This document shows, one piece after another, positions 25,101 through 31,566 of a DNA stretch of 62,023 nucleotides; positions within the stretch are counted from its first letter, which is position 1, and every line of letters begins with the position of its first letter. Origin of the DNA: UMGS1279 sp045536815 (GTDB taxonomy: Bacteria > Bacillota > Clostridia > Oscillospirales > Acutalibacteraceae); NCBI GenBank assembly GCA_045536815.1, contig JAZSOH010000023.1:1-62023 (forward strand), written 5' to 3'. Below the pieces are notes generated by a model, which made no database searches, had not been told where the DNA came from, and saw only the letters and a program-made list of their open reading frames with translations. A program made the translations under genes and the position numbers.

Positions 25101-25915
25101 AGGCTAATATTTTTTAGTGAAGTACAACCGGAAAAAGCGCCTTCGCCTAAAGTTTCCAAATTAGTACTTAGTGTAACTGAATTTAAAGCAGTGCAGTATG
25201 CAAATGCAGAATTACCTATAGACAAAACGTTATCAGGAATTGTGAGATTAGTAAGCGCTTTACAGCCAAAAAAGGTATAATCATAAATTTTAGTAACATT
25301 TTGAGGAATTTCGATACCGCTTAAAGCAGAACATCTATAAAAAGCATTTTCGCCAATTTCGGTAAGGCTTTCGGGAAGCGAAATTGAAGCAACTTTTGTA
25401 CACTCATAAAAAGCACAGGCAGGAAGCTTAGTAACACTACTTCCAACTGCTATATTTACAAGTGAAGTGCAACCACTGAAAACAGGATGTTCTGCCGAGC
25501 CCATAACAGCACAGTTAGTTGCATTGAAATTAAATGTTGTAAGGGCAGAACACTTATTAAAAGCGGACTCGCCAATATAAGTAACATTATTAGGAATTGT
25601 AACAGATGCAAGCTTGCTACAGTTTTCAAAAGCGTTGTTGCCAATATAAGTAACGCTTTCGGGAATTAAAACCCCTGTTACTAAGGTACAATTTTGAAAT
25701 GCATACTCCCCTATTTTTGTAACAGGATAGCCGCCTAAGGTAGCAGGGATATTTGCAACGCCCGAAATAGAAGGGTCAACAATAACAATTGTTGCCTCAT
25801 GGTCGGAAACAGTATATGTATAATACCCCCTAGTTGCAGCGCTTGCCACAGTTCCAAACGGTACAACAGAAATAAGCAATAGTACTGCCAATAAAGCCGA
25901 TAAGATTTTTTTCAT
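19778..25915 (-). CDS. giant secreted leucine-rich-repeat (BspA-type) surface protein
   Basis: 2045 residues starting with a clear signal peptide (MKKILSALLAVLLLISVVPF, cut after ASA). Residues about 40-350, 425-520 and 610-830 hold BspA-type LRR_5 repeats (pattern IPxxVTxIGxxAFxxCxxL). Short Cys-pair units separate them. About residues 880-1260 are tandem Cys/Asp-rich units such as CDASCNVCG. About 1265-2045 are four modules of roughly 195 residues, each opening VxWxxxxDGTLxIxGxGxMxDY and containing five or six LRRs. No LPxTG, SLH or cell-wall-binding domain is visible at the C-terminus (ends NDYVIEQ), so anchoring is unclear. BspA-type proteins are known as adhesins. It is monocistronic with convergent gerQ. 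Confidence 0.9.
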   Translation of the reverse strand: MKKILSALLAVLLLISVVPFGTVASAATRGYYTYTVSDHEATIVIVDPSISGVANIPATLGGYPVTKIGEYAFQNCTLVTGVLIPESVTYIGNNAFENCSKLASVTIPNNVTYIGESAFNKCSALTTFNFNATNCAVMGSAEHPVFSGCTSLVNIAVGSSVTKLPACAFYECTKVASISLPESLTEIGENAFYRCSALSGIEIPQNVTKIYDYTFFGCKALTNLTIPDNVLSIGNSAFAYCTALNSVTLSTNLETLGEGAFSGCTSLKNISLPSSLKNISAFLFEDCSNLQSLVIPTGVTSIGAYAFSNSGLKDISIPVSVKNIGAYAFSGCSALRNVWYSGDKTNAESIEIGLENTTADGKWRYNTCLSGSHTYLSDCDTTCETCGWFRTVGASHTVTSGSDIFCSICGEAAFLNYSFDGDNVTITGGTPSSTGEIRIPSKIHGCQVNIIAAGAFSGATNIKKVVVPHGVKIIGNYAFNNNTALTDISLPTSLVTVGKGAFAGCSSLNNVWYYGTETNKSIITFGENNDPITSATWNYNTCAFGTTHADYVTCDTVCSICNKTLSATGSHTYKEADDIICSVCGAVRYITYTVADGEVTITDCDTSASGTIEIPEYIGGYPVTTIGDSAFASCSKITKLYLPDSIIYVGDKAFDSCSGLTYNSYSSGSYIGSKKNPYNILVGAAAKNGSTFTVHNETKVVYYRAFVNYTALTSISLPDSVIFIGGEAFYGCSKLASIKTPRDVNYIGAGAFRGCSALTEIRIPNGFKQFLGYTFYGCSSLKNLTLPSTLKTVYRFDFSNCNKLTDIWYVGNETQKATIGVSNWGTSPYTNATWHFNTCKYEHRYFGDCDGTCNDCDWTRTAVSHSYSWVIDKAANCGFTGLKHEECIYCHISRNQNTVIAISGSHSYENACDADCNVCGTTRVPSAHVYDNACDTSCNVCGEVRTTSGHVYDNDCDANCNLCGTTRTPADHIYDNACDASCNVCGATRTPSDHVYDNVCDENCNVCGEVRNATHKFKWIADKPATCGENGIMHEQCSLCGEIRSENTVIPATGEHTYDNACDAECNRCGTIRVPADHVYDNDCDASCNVCGEVREITHDFEWVVDKAETCGANGTKHEECTVCGATQNENTVIPATGEHSYTNNCDADCNVCGTTRVPSDHVYDNACDTSCNVCGEIREITHDFEWVVDKAETCGVNGSKHEECTVCGATQNENTVIPATGEHSYENDCDADCNVCGSTRVPADHVYDDENDNDCNECGELKAKVLWNLAPDGTLTISGNGAMEDYTTYGDTMAPWKNSQVKKIIIGKDITRIGDFAFFSSGAKSVYFEPGSKLKEIGKGAFGYNASLTEILIPASVETIISYAFYYCSSLKTVDFEWGSNLKTIGSTVFRADTSLETVYIPSGVTSIGGSLLYEASETVEFNVLEGSYGQTYADKNNIATVVRTESLLDSGKLNGSVYWKLHEDGTIEVLGYGEMPDFTNSGDNVAPWSTYTLNKIKIGKAITKIGDFAFYRSLSKTIEFEDDSILESIGKSAFGYNSNLEGATIPKTVNSILGYAFSYSPNFKKLEFEDGSKLKTFGNAVFRGDTSLESVFIPSTVTAIGGDFIYQANSEVLFYVAEYSYSHTYVEQRSYNFELRAEYIVKDSGTVTDTVYWELYTDGTLKILGEGEIPDYQAINGATTAPWVKVKFSKVFIGKNITRIGEFAFFAKNFVSVEFETISSVKEVAKGAFGYCSKLENVLLPGSVETVEKYAFYYCSSLQKFEFEIRSQLDYIGGGAFMGDTSITSIYIPAAVPKLSSDLLYGANPDVVLLVAEGSYAHDYAIQNGFNYETRFESSLVDEGQCGENVFWEFYSDGSLIVFGDGDMYDYASSGTNVSPFAKLNVKTVTIGKGITKIGSFAFFRCKANTVEFEPGSILTEIGKAGFGYCGNVLTFEIPNSVEVINNYAFYYCTSLIRFEYQENSSLIKLGSTVFQGDTALEVVYFPETIVTLGGSLFHNANPDVLMQVANLSVAHTYAVNNGHKFELRLGAGTGGNGYTNDYVIEQ
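22135..23278 (-). repeat. Cys/Asp-rich tandem repeats inside the giant gene
   Basis: The encoded protein runs through many units of the form HVYDNxCDxxCNxCG. At the DNA level, three larger units starting near 22167, 22422 and 22674 (spacing 255 and 252 bases, 85 and 84 codons) are nearly identical over long stretches. Each carries one Cys unit, a THDFEWVVDKAETCG-type segment, an EECTVCGATQNENTVIPATG-type segment and another Cys unit. The high DNA identity implies recent duplication or ongoing recombination. The spaced C-x3-C-x2-C sets could bind zinc, and the Asp/Asn positions calcium (inference). Confidence 0.85.
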
Positions 25916-26015
25916 AAAAAGCCTCCACTCCGCGAAAATCGCATAAACAATTCCAAAAAAAGTGTATAATTATACAACTATATAGATTATAACATAATAT
26001 TTGCAAATTTTCAAT

Positions 26016-26056
26016 AAAAAAACTGCCTTTTTTTGAAAAAAATAGGCAGTTTTTTA
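26016..26056. terminator. terminator after bofA (bidirectional form)
   Basis: AAAAAAACTGCCT (from 26016) pairs with AGGCAGTTTTTT (26044-26055) across an A+T-rich loop; T-runs on both strands. It lies just past the bofA stop and upstream of the giant gene. Confidence 0.82.
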
Positions 26057-26057
26057 T

Positions 26058-26315
26058 TTAGATAATAATTAAATTTAAAACGAGCAAAAGTACAACTCCG
26101 GGAAGACCGAATATACCTGAAATTCCAACAGTATATAAGTTAATTGGTAAACAAATAAATGTGAACTTTTGGGTCAGATTAATTAGAATTAAACAAGCCA
26201 TACCACAAAAGCCCATAATTAGAATCGTAGTTATTGGTTTTTTTGTTTTTACTGCTAAAACAAGATACACAAAACCATAAATAACTATAGCTGAAATCAA
26301 AATAATTTTTAACAA
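26058..26315 (-). CDS. bofA: BofA, inhibitor of pro-sigma-K processing
   Basis: An 85-residue, almost wholly hydrophobic protein ending in the family signature SGIFGLPGVVLLLVLNLII. BofA-family proteins have two or three membrane segments and the conserved GxPGV(I/L)LLLLLN tail. In Bacillus, BofA sits in the mother-cell membrane around the forespore with SpoIVFA and holds SpoIVFB inactive until SpoIVB signals. With spoIVB and sigK in this window the pathway fits. In other Clostridia bofA is often next to recR/ybaB; here it is last in a run after a WYL regulator, 50 bases downstream. Confidence 0.88.
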   Translation of the reverse strand: MLKIILISAIVIYGFVYLVLAVKTKKPITTILIMGFCGMACLILINLTQKFTFICLPINLYTVGISGIFGLPGVVLLLVLNLIII

Positions 26316-26364
26316 TTACACCACCAAAATAAAAATATGAACAATGTGGTGAAAATATGCAAAA

Positions 26365-27360
26365 TCAGTTATAGTTTTGAGCAATTGCGCTAAGGTCGTT
26401 CCTTATTTTTTCCCTTAGTGATTCAGGCTTAATGACCTCAATATCCTTGCCGAAAGAAAGCAGCCAGCCCTCTAGCCCTTCACTTAAATAAACATTACAG
26501 TCAAAAATCAAGTGGTTTTCATCAGACGAGCGCACAAAAATATCGCTGCCGAATTTATCAACAACCAAATTTAAAATTTTAATACTGCACTTTAGGGTAA
26601 CGGTTTCTTTAACGCCACTAAACATATTAAAGGTTTTTTGAATATAATCCAAGCGATTAAACTCTTCTTTATACTCGCTGACCTCTGAAAAATGTCGCCA
26701 ACCTTCCGAAAGCTCGGTTACCTTTTTAATTTTATCAAGTCTTAAATGCATAAGATTATCATATTTTTCATTATTGCAAACCAAGTAGTAATGGTCCTCT
26801 TCCCAAATAAGCGCGTATGGGCTAACCTTCATTTCTTTTGAAGATGTTTCGATAAAGTGACCATTTTTAAGCACATACTTATAGTAAAGCAGGGATATTT
26901 TATGCCTACTGTTTATAGCCCTTTGAATTGCATCAATACTGTAATATATTTCCTCATTATCACACTTGTTTGTGTTGTCAATAAAGGTTTTATTTGTGTT
27001 TTCCTTTTCTTGATATACACTTAAAAAACCACGCAGCTTATCTATAAGCTTAGCTGATTTTTTAGGCGAAATAAAGTCGGCAGATAAAACTGCATCTATT
27101 AAAAGCGAAATTTCAGAAACCTCAAAACTTCTATCAGAAAGAAAATAACCTTTTTGCGGATAATCGGCATGCAACACCTCAACACCAAACAAATTTAGCG
27201 CCTCAATATCGGCATAAATTGTTTTTCTTTCGCAATTGCACCCCATAGCCGCAAGTTCATCAATGATAAAATTAGTATTTACCGGGTGTTCTTCATCCGA
27301 CATTCTTTTAAGTATGTCATAAACCGCCAAAATTCTTGTTTTTTGACTGACAAAGCCCAT
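26365..27360 (-). CDS. WYL-domain transcriptional regulator
   Basis: The N-terminal winged helix-turn-helix (about residues 5-65, RILAVYDILKRM..NFIIDELAAMGCNCERKTIYADIEAL) is followed by a WYL domain (about 150-215, SPYALIWEEDHYYLVCNNEKY and LRLDKIKKV) and a WCX-type C-terminal extension. WYL proteins sense nucleic acids or nucleotides and often control DNA repair or defence genes; no defence cluster is adjacent here. The start has a good SD (GGGGTGAG). It begins 4 bases after the RNase M5-like gene and may be co-transcribed with holA. Target unknown. Confidence 0.88.
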   Translation of the reverse strand: MGFVSQKTRILAVYDILKRMSDEEHPVNTNFIIDELAAMGCNCERKTIYADIEALNLFGVEVLHADYPQKGYFLSDRSFEVSEISLLIDAVLSADFISPKKSAKLIDKLRGFLSVYQEKENTNKTFIDNTNKCDNEEIYYSIDAIQRAINSRHKISLLYYKYVLKNGHFIETSSKEMKVSPYALIWEEDHYYLVCNNEKYDNLMHLRLDKIKKVTELSEGWRHFSEVSEYKEEFNRLDYIQKTFNMFSGVKETVTLKCSIKILNLVVDKFGSDIFVRSSDENHLIFDCNVYLSEGLEGWLLSFGKDIEVIKPESLREKIRNDLSAIAQNYN

Positions 27361-27364
27361 TTTC

Positions 27365-27943
27365 TCACCCCAAATTTGATAAAATATCTAAGATTTCTTC
27401 CTTTGTGGTAATTTCGTTTAAAACCTTAGTAAGAGTATTTGGTGAAATAGTTGTCGGAAGGTCAAGTTTTCTTAGAAGTTCTTTTCTAAGTTTAGAACTG
27501 TTTTGGCCTCCCGAAAGGCCTACGCTCATTAAAAAAGCCTTCGTAATCTCATTATTTTTTTCTACATCTTTTTTCTTGAGAAACCTCTCCAAAGCCGAAA
27601 TAATTACCTCTTTGGAAATACCCTCTACCCCCAAAAGTCCTTCGGAAGATTCTTTGCTTTTGCGTCTCTCTTTACCCTTAATTTCAGGCAGAAAAACGTT
27701 ATAAATTTTTTCTTCACCTATAATATTTTTGAGGTAAGACCTAATAATATTCCCCGCGCTATCACTATCAGTTAAAACAATTATTCCGTCTTTTTCGGCA
27801 AGTTTTTTTATAAGGTCTACCTTATCCTTGCTTTTAAAAATCCCAAATCCGTCAGTGGTAATAATAGTTGCATCTAAAAATGATGATAGTTTTATTTTAT
27901 CATATTTTCCCTCAACAATTATCGGCAGCGTAACCTTAAGCAT
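27365..27943 (-). CDS. RNase M5-like Toprim protein (DUF4093 type)
   Basis: The Toprim fold is clear: LPIIVEGKYDKIKLSSFLD (catalytic Glu in VEGK), TTDGFGIF, and GIIVLTDSDSAGNIIRSYL with the DxD metal-binding pair. LLGVEGISKEVIISALE matches the GVEH(A/S) segment of RNase M5. The C-terminal part looks like the DUF4093 extension of RNase M5 relatives, which mature 5S rRNA. Length (192) is right. I leave the symbol blank because Clostridia can carry both RnmV and paralogues. ATG 27943 overlaps the holA stop by 8 bases (GGTGA as SD), a sign of translational coupling. Confidence 0.75.
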   Translation of the reverse strand: MLKVTLPIIVEGKYDKIKLSSFLDATIITTDGFGIFKSKDKVDLIKKLAEKDGIIVLTDSDSAGNIIRSYLKNIIGEEKIYNVFLPEIKGKERRKSKESSEGLLGVEGISKEVIISALERFLKKKDVEKNNEITKAFLMSVGLSGGQNSSKLRKELLRKLDLPTTISPNTLTKVLNEITTKEEILDILSNLG

Positions 27944-29006
27944 TATATTCACCGCTTGAAATTTTAAGTATTTTTACTACAAGTGTTTCGAGAGAGGTTT
28001 TAGCGCCATCCAAGGTTATTTTAGAATCATTTTTAACCTTTGTATTTACCGATAAAATTTCATTTAAAATAAGGCTTAGTTGTTTATCGGTTAATCTTCT
28101 GGCATATGGCACGGCATTATCTAAAACAAAAGCTCTTCTTCCGTAGCCAAATTTTTCTGCTATACTATTTGGTCTTACCCCTTCTTTGATGGCCGATTTC
28201 GCTCTATAAATATCAACATAGCAGTCACTTATAAGGCTATAAATTTGTGCAGGAGAATTACCCTTAGCCAAAAGGTCATTTAAAAGTAAAAAGGCTTTTT
28301 GGGCATTACCGGATAAAATAAGTTTTGTTAAATCAAAAACCGAAGCCTCTAAAGTTTTTGGGCAAATTATATCAACTGTTTCGGTTGTAATAACGCCCTC
28401 GCTACCAACGTATGCGCAAAGCTTATCTAGCTCATTTATTAAAATATTAAGGTCATTTGAACATACCGAAACCATATATTTTGCGGCCGCAGTTTCAAGA
28501 CGAACAAACCTTTTAGCAGCCCCATCACAAAGAATTTTAACAAGTTCGCTTTCGGTTTTATGGTTCAAGGCGCAAACTATTCCTCCTGCCTTTTCAACCG
28601 CACCCGTAAGAGCTTTAAAATTCTTTGCCTTCTTTACATCAACCTTTATAACATCATAGTAAAGCACCAAAACATTGTTTGTAGGTGCATTTTCAATAAC
28701 TGAAATTAGTTTTTTAAACTCCGTCGCAGAACAGGTTTCAAATGGGTAGTTTGAGGCTAAAACACAAATACTATCCCCTGTAAAAGAAGCCTGCATAATA
28801 TTATCATAAATATCCTGAACCTCGGCGTTTTCGGGCAAAGCAACAAGGTTTAAATCGGCATTATCCCCTACCGTAATCTTAGCAATTTTTTGTGCATAAT
28901 TTTTAACTAGATACGGGTCATCGCCTACTAAAAGATATATAGGTTTAATTCTACCTCGACTGCTTAAACTTGTTCTGAGTTCACTTTCAGTATTTATATT
29001 TAACAC
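27936..29006 (-). CDS. holA: DNA polymerase III delta subunit
   Basis: HolA is the clamp-loader subunit that opens the sliding clamp. Recognisable features: N-terminal RIKPIYLLVGDDPYLVKNYAQKI, a middle region with APTNNVLVLYYDVIKVDVKKAKNF, then CSNDLNILINELDKLCAYVG and the C-terminal collar helices (AFLLLNDLLAKGNSPAQIYSLISDCYVDIYRAK..KFGYGRRAFVLDNA). Length is normal (356). It follows comEC by only 7 bases; comEC-holA is a common Firmicute pairing. Confidence 0.93.
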   Translation of the reverse strand: MLNINTESELRTSLSSRGRIKPIYLLVGDDPYLVKNYAQKIAKITVGDNADLNLVALPENAEVQDIYDNIMQASFTGDSICVLASNYPFETCSATEFKKLISVIENAPTNNVLVLYYDVIKVDVKKAKNFKALTGAVEKAGGIVCALNHKTESELVKILCDGAAKRFVRLETAAAKYMVSVCSNDLNILINELDKLCAYVGSEGVITTETVDIICPKTLEASVFDLTKLILSGNAQKAFLLLNDLLAKGNSPAQIYSLISDCYVDIYRAKSAIKEGVRPNSIAEKFGYGRRAFVLDNAVPYARRLTDKQLSLILNEILSVNTKVKNDSKITLDGAKTSLETLVVKILKISSGEYNA

Positions 29007-29013
29007 CTCACTT

Positions 29014-31182
29014 TTATCTTATTTTGTAAGAAATTGACTTTTTAAATGTATTTTTCACAAGGTTTCCTTTATACTTCGTAAAATTTTCCTCGTCGCCAAC
29101 AAAAACTATTTCCTTAATATTAGATTTTTCAATATTATTTGGGACCTTATTACAGCAAATTAGTAAAACATTTTCTCTTTTTGCATCACTTAAAAAGGCA
29201 GAAACATCATCACTACAAGCAATAACTACAGACATTTCCTTACTGTTAATAATAACACCTTTATCTTTATAAATCAAGAGCTCAAAATCATTGTTTAAAA
29301 TGATACTTGCTTTGTTTTCAAAATATGTATATTTACCGTTATTGACATAGTTTAGTTTTTGAGTAAATTCGCCATCGTTTGGCAAACAAACCGAAAGATT
29401 TTCGTACTCGTTTATAAGCTTTGGTGCACCACCCGAAAAATCTTTTTCGAGAGTAGGTAAAATAAGTAAATCAATTTGATTATCGCCTAAGCCTACTACC
29501 GAATTTTTGATTTTTTGTATATCAAATTCGCCGTCACCCGCACCAACTGCAATAATTTTATCGTCCATTCTTATTACAACCGCTGCGCCATTTCCTAACG
29601 ACAGAACTTCGAGATTTGTTTTAGGAATAAACAAATAAACTATCAAAAATAAAACCACCGAAAGACTTGCACACGCTTTGCGCAGAACTGCCGAAAACTT
29701 ACTAGATTTACCAATAACAAAGAGCAAAACAGTAATAACCAGCAATAGCCAAGGAACCAAATATAAAATTTCTGCAGCAGTTACAGAATTTTCGAGTTTC
29801 GCCATACTGTTAATTATAAATACGCTATATCTGATTCCAAGACAAAGTACAGTTGAAACCAGTGTGTTTATAACAGGAGATTTAATTTCTAAAGAAACCA
29901 GTATCACAAAAGCTATACTTAAAACCAAGACAAACGACATAGCATAGCCAATTAAAACATTTACAAGTACAGATACGATGGATATGTAGCCAAACACCAA
30001 AACCGATATTGGAAGGGTGCAAATCGTTGCCGAAACAGTTTGACAAATTGCAAACAAAATTCCTTTAAAGAGCTTTGTATTAAAAAGCATTCCATTTAAA
30101 AGCAAAATGCATTTTTCATAAAGCATTGGACAAACAAAAATTATACCAAATGTTGATAAAAATGATAGTAAAAATGAAATATTTCCTGCGCTAAAAGGAG
30201 ATACAAAGCATATAACTGTTGCCGCAATTCCCAGAGAATTGAGTGGGTCGGGCTTTAATAAAAAGAACATACCAAGCGACATAATAAAGTATGTAAGCCC
30301 TGCCCTAATAATTGATGGTGAAAAACCGCAAACTGCCGCTAAGGCAAAAATCACAAAAATACTTATTATTGATATTAGTCGCTTTGGAGCCTTAACCAGC
30401 GAAAGCAAAAAGTATAAAGCAGTAAAAATTATACCAAGGTGCATACCCGAAACAACAAGCATATGAGTAACGCCTGTTATTTTGGAGTTTAAATAAAAAT
30501 CTTCATCTAAAAATTCAAAATCCCCAAGTAAAACTGCGGCAGAAATCGTAGCTTCATCAAAGGGTAAATTTTCAAAAATACGCTTACTTAAATTCTTTCT
30601 AAGGTCATAAAAGATAGCGTAAATAGGTCTATCGAAATCACCTAGTGACTCTCCCCTTTTCAAAAGGTTTGCAGAGCAGTAAACACCCTTAGAATAAGTA
30701 GAACTTTTAAAGTCACCCAAGGGCGTAAACTTAACACTAAGCTTTACCTTTTCAAATACATCAAAACCTGAATCGTATATATCGGTAACCCTAACCTTTT
30801 GATTATAAATTACCCTAATTTCATTACCATCCTTGTCGGTAACAACAATTCTTTGAGCTTTTATGGTATAAGCTGTATACGACTCATTAACATCGGAAAA
30901 ATCGGCTATACTGCCTATAATAATTGCCGTTTTGTCATCTAAATTTTGTACAGGCTTTACCCTAAACTGCAAAGTGAAAAGTCCAAAAATTAAAAACACT
31001 AATGAAAAAATCAAAAGTGTTTTAAGACCTGCAATATGTATCTTTTTCCTAAAAACAAACAAAACCAGTAATAAAATCGCCAAAATAAGCGCTAAAATAC
31101 AGCAAAAACAGGTTGGAAGATAGAGTAGTGCCGCAGATATCAATAAAAGTACAATACCTGTATAAAACATAACTCTAACCAT
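29014..31182 (-). CDS. comEC: ComEC/Rec2-family membrane channel with degenerate nuclease domain
   Basis: ComEC is the inner-membrane channel for transforming single-stranded DNA. Visible: N-terminal membrane helices, a DUF4131/OB-like region (residues about 60-170), the Competence domain with GVTHMLVVSGMHLGIIFTAL and FSPSIIRAGLTYFIM, about ten membrane helices in all, and a C-terminal metallo-beta-lactamase-like domain from about residue 545 (LEVLSLGNGAAVVIRMDDKIIAVGAG). In that domain the usual DVGQGD is LGNGAA and the TH.H.DH metal site is replaced by LILPTLEKDFSGGA, so the nuclease metal ligands are missing. Length (722) is normal. Confidence 0.9.
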   Translation of the reverse strand: MVRVMFYTGIVLLLISAALLYLPTCFCCILALILAILLLVLFVFRKKIHIAGLKTLLIFSLVFLIFGLFTLQFRVKPVQNLDDKTAIIIGSIADFSDVNESYTAYTIKAQRIVVTDKDGNEIRVIYNQKVRVTDIYDSGFDVFEKVKLSVKFTPLGDFKSSTYSKGVYCSANLLKRGESLGDFDRPIYAIFYDLRKNLSKRIFENLPFDEATISAAVLLGDFEFLDEDFYLNSKITGVTHMLVVSGMHLGIIFTALYFLLSLVKAPKRLISIISIFVIFALAAVCGFSPSIIRAGLTYFIMSLGMFFLLKPDPLNSLGIAATVICFVSPFSAGNISFLLSFLSTFGIIFVCPMLYEKCILLLNGMLFNTKLFKGILFAICQTVSATICTLPISVLVFGYISIVSVLVNVLIGYAMSFVLVLSIAFVILVSLEIKSPVINTLVSTVLCLGIRYSVFIINSMAKLENSVTAAEILYLVPWLLLVITVLLFVIGKSSKFSAVLRKACASLSVVLFLIVYLFIPKTNLEVLSLGNGAAVVIRMDDKIIAVGAGDGEFDIQKIKNSVVGLGDNQIDLLILPTLEKDFSGGAPKLINEYENLSVCLPNDGEFTQKLNYVNNGKYTYFENKASIILNNDFELLIYKDKGVIINSKEMSVVIACSDDVSAFLSDAKRENVLLICCNKVPNNIEKSNIKEIVFVGDEENFTKYKGNLVKNTFKKSISYKIR

Positions 31183-31215
31183 TTATTCCAACCTGCCAAA
31201 TTAAAACAAATTATA

Positions 31216-31554
31216 TCAACCGGGAGGCCAAGCAAGATTTCTTCTTGCAAGTAAATGAAAATGAATGTGCATAACTGTTTGTCCGCCGTCTTCGCCGCAG
31301 TTATTTACAACGCGAAAGCCTTTTTCTAAATTATATTCCTTCGAAATTTTAGCAACCGCCTCAAAAACTGCCGCCATTAAATGACTGTTTTCTTCATCAA
31401 TTTCTGCTGCCGAAGCAATATGCTCTTTTGGAATAATAATTGCGTGAAAAGGCGCCTGAGGAGATATATCCTCAAAGGCATACACCCATCTGTCCTCATA
31501 TATTTTTTTAGAGGGAATTTCGCCATTTACTATTTTACAAAATAAACAATCCAT
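31216..31554 (-). CDS. hinT: HIT-family nucleotide-binding protein (HinT type)
   Basis: 112 residues with zinc-binding CLFCKIVNGEIP, the AIIIPKEHI core, and the histidine triad HIHFHLL followed by the C-terminal WPPG. HinT proteins hydrolyse nucleoside phosphoramidates, including aminoacyl-AMP. It lies 12 bases after alaS, an aminoacyl-AMP producer; the functional link is attractive but inferred. SD GGAG and ATG 31554 are clear. Confidence 0.93.
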   Translation of the reverse strand: MDCLFCKIVNGEIPSKKIYEDRWVYAFEDISPQAPFHAIIIPKEHIASAAEIDEENSHLMAAVFEAVAKISKEYNLEKGFRVVNNCGEDGGQTVMHIHFHLLARRNLAWPPG

Positions 31555-31566
31555 ATTATTTTACTC

